From NCBI GenBank assembly GCA_902489335.1, contig CABTZO010000005.1, forward strand, positions 1 through 37,662: 37,662 nucleotides of DNA. Direction: 5' to 3'. The translations under genes were made by a program, and so were the position numbers. Origin of the DNA: an uncultured Oscillospiraceae bacterium (lineage in GTDB: Bacteria; Bacillota; Clostridia; Oscillospirales; Acutalibacteraceae). Shown piece after piece: positions 1 through 5,566 of the stretch (its first letter is position 1; the number at the start of each line of letters is the position of its first letter). Below the pieces are notes generated by a model. That model saw nothing but the letters and a program-made list of their open reading frames with translations. It was not told the DNA's origin and searched no databases.

Positions 1-639
1 AGTAACACCTATTTGAACTGTTTTAATATCACCGCAATAAACACAAGATGGGATCAAAACATTTGCCTTTTTTAAGGTAGAAATTGACAAGGTTAAATCG
101 GCTTTAATCGCAACACCTTCTACTTTTGCTGTATCGCTTGTAATACCCGACGGAATATCAACAGAGATGATTTTTCCGTCCTGTCGAGAATTGATAAGAT
201 TTATAATTTCCGATATTTTTTTATCGGGTTTTCCGTGAAAACCTATTCCGAAAATACAGTCAACTAAAATTTTAGAAGATAAAATTTTGTTTTTAGATTC
301 TTCTTTATTTTCGTCATAAATATAAAATTTAATTTTATCGACAAAAGATTTTGCTTTTTCATACATTAAAGACGAATCGGAATCGGTCGGAAGACCGTTT
401 GTAAAAACGACATTTACTTTTTTACATTTGTCACTCAGCACCCTTGCTATTACAAGTCCGTCTCCTCCGTTTTTTCCCTTCCCGACAACTACACAGACCT
501 CATCTTCAGATGTGACAAGAGGTTCAATCTCATTGGCGCAGGCATTTCCCGCACTTTCCATAAGTCGCGTAAAGTTCATTACCTTTTCATTTGCGACTTC
601 TTCCATTTTTCTTATTTGTTCAACCGAAAGTATTCTCAT
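1..639 (-). CDS. nnrE: NAD(P)H-hydrate epimerase (YjeF N-terminal domain), 3' end beyond window
   Basis: The minus-strand frame beginning at ATG 639 runs open to base 1 (213 codons), so the gene is truncated by the window edge. It starts MRILSVEQIRKMEEVANEK and contains VVGKGKNGGDGLVIARVL, the glycine-rich motif of YjeF_N-domain epimerases, followed by DCIFGIGFHGKP and SVDIPSGITSDT, both typical of the family. The enzyme epimerises damaged NADHX/NADPHX. In clostridia it is often fused to a C-terminal ADP-dependent dehydratase, which would lie outside the window. The start directly abuts the acpS stop, and its GGAGG lies in the last acpS codons, so the two are probably translationally coupled. 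The acpS-nnr pairing is common in Firmicutes. Confidence 0.88.
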   Translation of the reverse strand, partial: MRILSVEQIRKMEEVANEKVMNFTRLMESAGNACANEIEPLVTSEDEVCVVVGKGKNGGDGLVIARVLSDKCKKVNVVFTNGLPTDSDSSLMYEKAKSFVDKIKFYIYDENKEESKNKILSSKILVDCIFGIGFHGKPDKKISEIINLINSRQDGKIISVDIPSGITSDTAKVEGVAIKADLTLSISTLKKANVLIPSCVYCGDIKTVQIGVT

Positions 640-999
640 TTAATCCTCCAAATAGGCAATAACAATAGCAATAGCATTATTTTTTTCATGTGAAATCGAG
701 ACAGTAAATTCCGCATTTTCAAATGTTTGTAAAGCTTTTTCGCTTAACAAAATATAGGGCGCTCCGGATTCATTATGTAAAATTTCAATTTCCTTAAGCA
801 ATTCAATACTTAACGGCATATTTTGGGACTTAAAAAAAGCTTCCTTCGCAGCGAAAATTCCCGCTGCGGAAGCATAGCTTTTATTTTTTATATATTCCTG
901 TTCTTTGTCCGAAAAAACCCTTTTTACAAAAGTTCGATTTTGCATTGCATTTTCAATTCTGTCAACAGAGGTAATATCAATACCCGTTTTTAATGTCAT
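640..999 (-). CDS. acpS: holo-[acyl-carrier-protein] synthase
   Basis: At 119 aa it matches the usual AcpS size of about 120. AcpS transfers 4'-phosphopantetheine from CoA to the ACP serine, in the cytoplasm, for fatty acid synthesis. GIDITSVDRIE at residues 6-16 carries the metal-binding Asp8. AAGIFAAKEAFFK at 45-57 carries the conserved Glu53 in the FAxKEA(F/L)xK signature, and SISHEKNNAIAIVIA matches the conserved C-terminal strand. ATG 999 is preceded by AGGA about 8 nt upstream. The gene is followed without a gap by the epimerase gene. It is separated from thiE upstream by about 190 bp that contain a degenerate two-hairpin repeat. Confidence 0.93.
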   Translation of the reverse strand: MTLKTGIDITSVDRIENAMQNRTFVKRVFSDKEQEYIKNKSYASAAGIFAAKEAFFKSQNMPLSIELLKEIEILHNESGAPYILLSEKALQTFENAEFTVSISHEKNNAIAIVIAYLED

Positions 1000-1093
1000 G
1001 CAAACCGTCCTTTCATAAATACGATAGGATTATAACAATAAACAGGAAGAAAAACAATTCAAATAATTAAAACGTAAATTTTAGATTTTAATC

Positions 1094-1194
1094 GGTAGCG
1101 CAGGATTATCAATCCTGCGTTTACCGTTTTTCTTATATGCAATATTAATCTAACAAAGAATATTGCAATCGGGCGATTGATCATCGACTGCTAA
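1094..1194. repeat. degenerate copy of a two-hairpin intergenic repeat
   Basis: A hairpin with 8-bp arms (GCAGGATT/AATCCTGC, 1100-1118) is flanked by GGTA/TACC. A second short inverted repeat GCAATATT/AATATTGC (1139-1166) and then GGGCGATTGATCATCGACTG (1171-1190) follow. The order and the GGGCGATTGAT core match the better-preserved copies at 5083-5483, though the right hairpin has decayed. The element abuts the thiE stop codon and may end transcription of the thi operon. Confidence 0.6.
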
Positions 1195-1760
1195 GATATT
1201 TTATTTGTCATGTAAAACGACATTTTTGCAATGCCCTCGGCCCCGGATTGTAAAACGGAGAATTCTTGTTCTTTGTCGTTTATCCCGCCTATTGCATAGA
1301 CCGGCAATGAAGAGAACCCTACAATTTCCTTTAGTTTTTCGGCTCCCCTACCCGCTTTGCCGGGTTTGCAATTCGTTTCAAAGACATTACCAAACATCAA
1401 AGCAGTTGCACCTATGTTTTCGGCTCGTTTGATTTCATCTTTATCGTGAATTGAAATGATTATATTTTCAAAAGCTGACAAATCTCCCGCAGCTTCGGCA
1501 ATTTTAAGAGGCAGAGCAACATTTTTTATATTCAACTCTCTTGCGATTTCGTAAAAAGAATTAATATAAAATTCAGTTTCATTATAATCGCAAATTTTCT
1601 TTATTTTTTTCGAAAGTTTCAAAAACTCTTCCGAGTTTAAGTCTTTTTCCCTGAGTATTAAAATATCGATATCAAAGTTCTTTAGAACTTCCGATATTTT
1701 GTCTTCAAAACTTTTGCCCGAAACCAAAGCTCTGTTTGTTACGCAAATTTTCTTATACAT
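1191..1760 (-). CDS. thiE: thiamine phosphate synthase (ThiE/TenI family)
   Basis: ThiE joins HMP pyrophosphate and thiazole phosphate to give thiamine phosphate. The 189-aa protein (from ATG 1760) has the ThiE/TenI barrel signatures: LILREKDLNSEEF near residues 34-46, GATALMFGNVFETNCKPG in the phosphate-binding region, and VYAIGGIND with a glycine-rich loop near the C-terminus. An in-frame TTG at 1769 overlaps the thiH stop. I prefer ATG 1760, which lies one base after that stop; neither has a clear Shine-Dalgarno, so translation is probably coupled to thiH. It is the last gene of thiSFGHE. The related thiazole tautomerase TenI is the main alternative, but a dedicated thi operon favours ThiE. 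Confidence 0.8.
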   Translation of the reverse strand: MYKKICVTNRALVSGKSFEDKISEVLKNFDIDILILREKDLNSEEFLKLSKKIKKICDYNETEFYINSFYEIARELNIKNVALPLKIAEAAGDLSAFENIIISIHDKDEIKRAENIGATALMFGNVFETNCKPGKAGRGAEKLKEIVGFSSLPVYAIGGINDKEQEFSVLQSGAEGIAKMSFYMTNKIS

Positions 1761-1761
1761 A

Positions 1762-2916
1762 TTAAACAAAAAGATAATCGTTCATAACCGGCTGGAAACC
1801 GCTGTCTTTGATTGACTTTACAATTTCTTCCGTGCTTCTTGGATCGGCAATTTCAAATTGGTCGTCACCCTTATCTTTTATTTCTTTTCCGCGCAATCCT
1901 ATTCCGGTGCTTACTCCTGCAGAAATTTTAGTAGCATATTTTATAATTTCTTTTCTGAAACCGGCTCTTTCCCTTGTGGAAACAGTTATTGACGCATAGG
2001 GCAAAAACAGTCTGTATGCGCAAATTATCTGCAAAAGCTCTTTTTCCGTTACCTTATTATAATTGTCGTATGAGTCACCGGGTGTCGGTCTGAGCCTTGG
2101 GCAAGACATTGCAATTTCGGCATGCGGATATTTTCTCTGAATTAAGTATGCATGATATGCATTTGAAAATGCGTCGCGTCTAAAGTCGGTAAGTCCGAAT
2201 AAAACTCCGAAACCTACTCCCCTCATTCCGCCTAAAATCGCTCTTTCCTGTGTATCAACTCGATAAGGAAAACTTCTCTTTCTGCCTGCAGGGTGAAGCT
2301 GTCCGTATTTTTTCGTGTCATAAGTTTCTTGAAACACCGTAACATAATCGGCATGGTGTTCGTGCAATTTCTTATAATCTTTTACATCGCATGGATAAAT
2401 TTCAAGAGCTATATTTTTAAAATATTCAGATGCTATTTGGCAGGCATTCGCAATATAATCGATATCGGACATTTTATTGCTTTCTCCGGTCAATATAAGG
2501 ACTTCTTCAAGTCCGGAGTCCTTGATAGCCTGCATTTCTTGTCTTATTTCATCATCATCGAGCTTTGCTCTGTGAATTTTATTGTTTGCTCGGAAGCCAC
2601 AATAAACACAGGCATTTTCACAATAATTTGCTATATAAATCGGTGTGAAAAGATTTACACAATTTCCGAAATGTTTTTTTCTGACTTCAAAGGCACGCTG
2701 TCCGATTTCTTCAAGCATTTCTGACGCTGCAGGAGACAAAAGTGCCGCAAAATCAACCTCGTTTAAGTTATCTTTGTAAATGGCATTTTCAACATCGGCT
2801 TTGGTAAACGAATCAAAATCCATTTCATCGGCTCTTGTCAGAACTTTCTGTCTGATATCGGAACCTATATCTTCCATATCATCAAAAAATTCCATATGAT
2901 TTATATTTTCAAACAT
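1762..2916 (-). CDS. thiH: 2-iminoacetate synthase (radical SAM tyrosine lyase) ThiH
   Basis: The 384-aa protein has the radical-SAM cluster motif at Cys99, Cys103 and Cys106 (NYCENACVYCGF), followed by the HRAKLDDDEI and LTGES stretches typical of ThiH. QETYDTKKYGQLHPAGRK and the SCPRLRPTPG segment are also family-specific. ThiH cleaves tyrosine to dehydroglycine (2-iminoacetate) and p-cresol using S-adenosylmethionine. It is oxygen-labile and replaces the glycine oxidase ThiO used by aerobes, which fits an anaerobe. The start at ATG 2916 has GGAGGAA formed by the last thiG codons (Leu-Glu-Glu-stop), so thiG and thiH are coupled. Confidence 0.95.
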   Translation of the reverse strand: MFENINHMEFFDDMEDIGSDIRQKVLTRADEMDFDSFTKADVENAIYKDNLNEVDFAALLSPAASEMLEEIGQRAFEVRKKHFGNCVNLFTPIYIANYCENACVYCGFRANNKIHRAKLDDDEIRQEMQAIKDSGLEEVLILTGESNKMSDIDYIANACQIASEYFKNIALEIYPCDVKDYKKLHEHHADYVTVFQETYDTKKYGQLHPAGRKRSFPYRVDTQERAILGGMRGVGFGVLFGLTDFRRDAFSNAYHAYLIQRKYPHAEIAMSCPRLRPTPGDSYDNYNKVTEKELLQIICAYRLFLPYASITVSTRERAGFRKEIIKYATKISAGVSTGIGLRGKEIKDKGDDQFEIADPRSTEEIVKSIKDSGFQPVMNDYLFV

Positions 2917-2917
2917 T

Positions 2918-3685
2918 TTATTCCTCCAGTAAAAAGTCGGTTACGGGTGATGAAGCATGTCCCTTTTTGCTGACTCTTCCAAGCTTTGCAAGATATGCGG
3001 CTCTTCCGGCGTTTATCGCATCATTAAATGCTTTTGCCATAAGAACTTTATCACCGGAAGTTGCTATCGCGGTATTTGACATTACGGCGGCGGCGCCCAT
3101 TTCCATTACCTTGCAGGCTTCGGACGGTCTTCCGATTCCGGCATCGACAATAATCGGCAAATCAATTTCATCAATTAATATTTGAATAAATCTCTCTGTT
3201 TCAACTCCTGAATTAGATCCGATCGGAGAAGCAAGCGGCATAACGGCTGCCGCACCCGCATTCTGCAAGTCACGCGCAACATTTAAATCGGGATACATAT
3301 ACGGAAGAACAACAAATCCCTCTTTTGCCAAAACTTCCGTAGCCTTTACGGTTTCATAGTTATCGGGAAGAAGATATTTGGTATCTCTGATAACTTCAAT
3401 TTTAATGAAATCTCCACAACCGAGTTCCCTTGCAAGTCTTGCGATTCTCACTGCTTCTTCTGCATTTCTCGCGCCCGATGTGTTTGGAAGCAAGGTTACA
3501 TTGTCGGGAATATATTTAATGATATCATCAGTTTCGCTGTTTGCTCTTCTGAGTGCCATTGTTACGATTTCAGCTTTAGCACCGGTTATTGCAGCCTTTA
3601 TAAGTTCGGGATCATATTTGCCGGAGCCTAATATGAATCTCGAAGTGAATTCTTTTTTTCCTAAAATAAATTTATCATCTTTCAT
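2918..3685 (-). CDS. thiG: thiazole synthase
   Basis: This 255-aa TIM-barrel enzyme condenses 1-deoxy-D-xylulose 5-phosphate, dehydroglycine and the ThiS thiocarboxylate into the thiazole phosphate of thiamine. Diagnostic segments are FILGSGKY near residues 18-24, LLPNTSGARNAEEAVRIARL at 65-84, and FIKIEVI, in which Lys95 corresponds to the Schiff-base lysine. GSNSGVE and VDAGIGRPSEA follow. ATG 3685 overlaps the thiF stop as ATGA and has GGAGAG 5-10 nt upstream. Length and motifs are complete, with no sign of damage. Confidence 0.96.
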   Translation of the reverse strand: MKDDKFILGKKEFTSRFILGSGKYDPELIKAAITGAKAEIVTMALRRANSETDDIIKYIPDNVTLLPNTSGARNAEEAVRIARLARELGCGDFIKIEVIRDTKYLLPDNYETVKATEVLAKEGFVVLPYMYPDLNVARDLQNAGAAAVMPLASPIGSNSGVETERFIQILIDEIDLPIIVDAGIGRPSEACKVMEMGAAAVMSNTAIATSGDKVLMAKAFNDAINAGRAAYLAKLGRVSKKGHASSPVTDFLLEE

Positions 3686-4302
3686 TTTATCTCTCCTATT
3701 ATTAAATTAAACGCTAAATTTGCTTGATGAGCCGCGCAGATTGCAACTCTTGGCGCCACCAAAACTCCGTCTTTATTTACATCAGATTTTTGGTCTCCGC
3801 AAATAAATAGCCTGTCATTTATTTTCTCGGTTTTTATTACATTGTTTTTCCCGATTCCTGCCATACCGTTTCCGGAAATTATTATCGGTTTTTCCGTTTT
3901 TTCAAGCAGGTTTTGAACCAACATGGCCTTTTCTTTTGCTTTGTCAAATGCTTCGATTACAATATCTTTATCGGAAAACAGAGAAATTATATTTTCTTTT
4001 GTAACTTTGACTGTTTCGATTTTTACATTAAAATCCGGGTTGATTTTAAGTAAATTTTCTTTTAGAGCCAATGTTTTAGGCTTTCCCACCTGATCATAAA
4101 AATAAGCCTGACGATTAAGATTTGCGATTTCAACTTTGTCAAAATCAATTATTGTAAGTTCTCCAAAAAAACATCGGGCTAAAAAAGTTGATATATTTGA
4201 ACCTAAGCCACCGAGTCCCGCAACTGCAATTTTTGCTTTGGACAACTTTTCCAATCTATCGGAATCTATTGTTTTTGAAAAAATATTTTTTATTTCGTCC
4301 AG
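3682..4302 (-). CDS. thiF: sulfur carrier protein ThiS adenylyltransferase (ThiF family 2)
   Basis: This E1-like enzyme adenylates the ThiS C-terminus. AVAGLGGLGSN is the nucleotide-binding loop, IIDFDKVEIANLNRQ is the Asp/Arg signature of the ThiF/MoeB/E1 fold, and VAPRVAICAAHQANLAFNLI matches the short clostridial ThiF type. The start is unusual. The longest frame opens at GTG 4344 with a 41-bp overlap into thiS and only a weak ribosome site. GGGAGG, formed by the last thiS codons, sits 8 nt before an in-frame CTG at 4302. No ATG, GTG or TTG is nearby. Starting at CTG puts GLGGLG at residue 29, close to where it lies in short ThiF proteins as I recall them. I favour CTG (206 aa); function is more certain than the start. 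Confidence 0.85.
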   Translation of the reverse strand: MDEIKNIFSKTIDSDRLEKLSKAKIAVAGLGGLGSNISTFLARCFFGELTIIDFDKVEIANLNRQAYFYDQVGKPKTLALKENLLKINPDFNVKIETVKVTKENIISLFSDKDIVIEAFDKAKEKAMLVQNLLEKTEKPIIISGNGMAGIGKNNVIKTEKINDRLFICGDQKSDVNKDGVLVAPRVAICAAHQANLAFNLIIGEIK

Positions 4303-4303
4303 A

Positions 4304-4501
4304 TTAACCGCCTCCCACGAACTTAAGAATTTCGACCTTGTCACCGTCTTCTAACATATATGTTCCATATTCATTCTTTTTTATTATCTTTTCATTGACT
4401 TCAACGACAACAATGTCTTTCTTATATCCTTCTTGTAAAATCAAAGATTCTATTGTTATAGAGTTTTCATAATCTTTTATTTTGCCGTTAACTTTAATCA
4501 T
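4304..4501 (-). CDS. thiS: sulfur carrier protein ThiS
   Basis: This 65-aa ubiquitin-fold protein begins MIKVNGK and ends FVGGG. The terminal Gly-Gly is adenylated by ThiF and converted to the thiocarboxylate that donates sulfur to ThiG. An upstream in-frame TTG (4513) would add MGEK. ATG 4501 is preferred because GGGAGA lies 4-5 nt before it, inside that extension. It is the first gene of the thi operon. The codons for the essential C-terminal glycines also provide the GGGAGGCGG ribosome site for thiF, so one sequence serves both protein chemistry and translation initiation. Confidence 0.92.
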   Translation of the reverse strand: MIKVNGKIKDYENSITIESLILQEGYKKDIVVVEVNEKIIKKNEYGTYMLEDGDKVEILKFVGGG

Positions 4502-4571
4502 TTTTTCTCCCAAATAAATTTTTAATTTTGAGTTATATTCAATTACATTGATTTATTTAAAATCATATAAA

Positions 4572-4600
4572 ATTATAACATTAAAATAAGTATAAAAAAT
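4572..4600 (-). promoter_or_regulatory. possible promoter of the thiSFGHE operon
   Basis: A TATAAT hexamer lies on the minus strand at 4577-4572, about 70 bp upstream of thiS and just downstream of the terminator of the preceding gene. The -35 position 17 bp further upstream (ATTTTT) is poor. I searched 4502-4700 on the minus strand for TPP-riboswitch hallmarks (CTGAGA, ACCCTTTGAACCTGATCTGG-like) and found none. Confidence 0.35.
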
Positions 4601-4645
4601 AAAAAACACGAAGAAACTACACCCGCGGTGGTGTACCCCTTCGTG
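4601..4645 (-). terminator. intrinsic terminator after the small membrane-protein gene
   Basis: On the minus strand an outer 7-bp stem CACGAAG/CTTCGTG (4639-4645 with 4607-4613) encloses an inner stem TACACC/GGTGTA (4618-4635). T6, A and another T run follow immediately. It separates the upstream gene from the thi operon. Confidence 0.8.
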
Positions 4646-4712
4646 CGAAACAATTCACATTCTGCTATAAGTCTAATCTAATTTTAAGATATTGTCAACA
4701 GACAGATTAAAT

Positions 4713-4922
4713 TCATGCGACATTTGAGTCGCTGCAATTATTATTAATTGAAACCACTTCAAATGACGGCGCCTTATGTATTCTGCGAACCTGATATTCA
4801 TTTCTGTCATTAATGTTCAGTCTTTTGAAAAGTCTTTTTTCAAATTTAACAACAGTTTCTTCATTTATAAATCCAAAAATCAAGAGTAAAGAGAAGAGTA
4901 TTTCAAATATAGAAATTATCAT
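4713..4922 (-). CDS. small single-pass membrane protein, possibly SOS-controlled
   Basis: This 69-aa protein of unrecognised family starts MIISIFEILFSLLLIFGF. It has one hydrophobic segment at about residues 2-19, then a basic stretch (KFEKRLFKRLNINDRNEYQVRR) and a polar tail ending NVA. An upstream in-frame start (4943) is possible, but ATG 4922 has GGAGG 5 nt away. The gene stands alone, with a near-consensus promoter and a strong terminator. The promoter is bracketed by an inverted repeat whose arms contain CGAACATTTGT, close to the Gram-positive LexA box. The size, topology and putative SOS control recall small division inhibitors such as YneA or SidA. No LysM domain is present, so that role is only an inference. 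Confidence 0.7.
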   Translation of the reverse strand: MIISIFEILFSLLLIFGFINEETVVKFEKRLFKRLNINDRNEYQVRRIHKAPSFEVVSINNNCSDSNVA

Positions 4923-4948
4923 TTTTGCCTCCATATATATCAATTAAT

Positions 4949-5021
4949 TAATCGAACATTTGTTTACTTACAAATTTATTATATCAATTAAATTTCATTT
5001 GTCAATACAAATGTTCGATTA
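4949..5021. promoter_or_regulatory. 15-bp inverted repeat with LexA-box-like sites flanking a promoter
   Basis: Perfect arms TAATCGAACATTTGT (4949-4963) and ACAAATGTTCGATTA (5007-5021) are 43 bp apart and enclose the promoter core. On the plus strand 4953-4966 reads CGAACATTTGTTTA, which matches the Bacillus-type LexA consensus CGAACRNRYGTTYC at all but two positions. The right arm gives a weaker match next to the -35. This arrangement would let one repressor, or a looped pair, shut the promoter. Confidence 0.6.
4978..5005 (-). promoter_or_regulatory. strong sigma-A promoter of the small membrane-protein gene
   Basis: The minus strand carries TTGACA (5005-5000), a 16-bp spacer and TATAAT (4983-4978). 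Both hexamers are perfect consensus. The expected transcript start near 4971 leaves a ~50-nt leader ending in GGAGG. Such a strong promoter between repressor-like sites suggests tight inducible control. Confidence 0.8.
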
Positions 5022-5082
5022 TTTTTGTGTTTTTGTATAATTGTTCAAATCATTAAAATTACAAGTGTTACAGCCATGTTCA

Positions 5083-5183
5083 TAGCCCGGGATTGTTAAT
5101 CCCGGGTTCATCGGTTTATCGAAAATCAAATAATTTTATCAACGCAATATAGAACGGGCGATTGATAATCGCCCGCTACGTTG
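5083..5183. repeat. two-hairpin intergenic repeat, copy B
   Basis: The left hairpin has 9-bp arms CCCGGGATT/AATCCCGGG (5086-5106). The right hairpin has GGGCGATT/AATCGCCC (5156-5174), followed by GCTACG. The roughly 50-bp linker (CGGTTTATCGAAAATCAAAT and onward to ATATAGAAC) is nearly identical to that of copy C. Confidence 0.85.
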
Positions 5184-5274
5184 GAGGGATACAAATTGAA
5201 GTATTTGTGATAAATCAAAAATTATAGATTTAATTTAATCTACACAATCTCATACGAAATTTTTCCTTTCTTGG

Positions 5275-5366
5275 TAGCCCGGGATTATTAATCCCGGGTG
5301 CCTCGGTTTACCGAAAATCAAATAATTTTATCAAAACAATATGGAATGGGCGATTGATAATCGCCG
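5275..5366. repeat. two-hairpin intergenic repeat, copy C
   Basis: The left hairpin CCCGGGATT/AATCCCGGG (5278-5298) and the right element GGGCGATTGATAATCGCC (5348-5365) share their linker almost base for base with copy B. The right arm ends in CGTTTT instead of the usual GCTACG, so its 3' end has been altered. Confidence 0.85.
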
Positions 5367-5400
5367 TTTTAGATATAAGACCGTAGACCAATCCTTACCA

Positions 5401-5483
5401 GTATCCCGGGATTATGGGTACCGGGTAGCTTTGATTAAACAACAAACATGTTCGGGCGAATGTAATCGCCCGCTACGGTGGGT
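5401..5483. repeat. two-hairpin intergenic repeat, copy D (diverged)
   Basis: The left hairpin is degraded (CCCGGGATTATGGGTACCGGG-like, 5405-5425) and the linker is shorter and different. The right hairpin is well kept as GGGCGA/TCGCCC (5454-5471), followed by GCTACGG. It lies about 85 bp before the kinase-fold gene. Confidence 0.75.
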
Positions 5484-5566
5484 GGAATCTAATATCTATT
5501 ATTTGACAAAACTTTTGATTTTATTTACAATTTACTTAATTTTTAAGGCTCCGAAGGAGTATAAAC

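Larger units (their letters stand above)
4944..5566. other. 623-bp gene-free region
   Basis: It holds the promoter and inverted repeat of the small membrane gene (4949-5021), three two-hairpin repeat copies (5083-5483) and AT-rich spacer. The frame at 5341-5574 (77 codons) runs through the repeats, has no ribosome site and is not considered a gene. Just before the kinase-fold gene there is GAAGGAG but no convincing promoter, so that gene's promoter is unidentified and may lie within or between the repeats. Confidence 0.7.

Noticed and set aside
4502..4712. TPP riboswitch before thiS
   Set aside because: No CTGAGA or ACCCTTTGAACCTGATCTGG-like core was found on either strand.
5083..5483. CRISPR array
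   Set aside because: Only three copies are present, each ~90-100 bp with internal hairpins and irregular spacing. They are not short direct repeats with uniform unique spacers.
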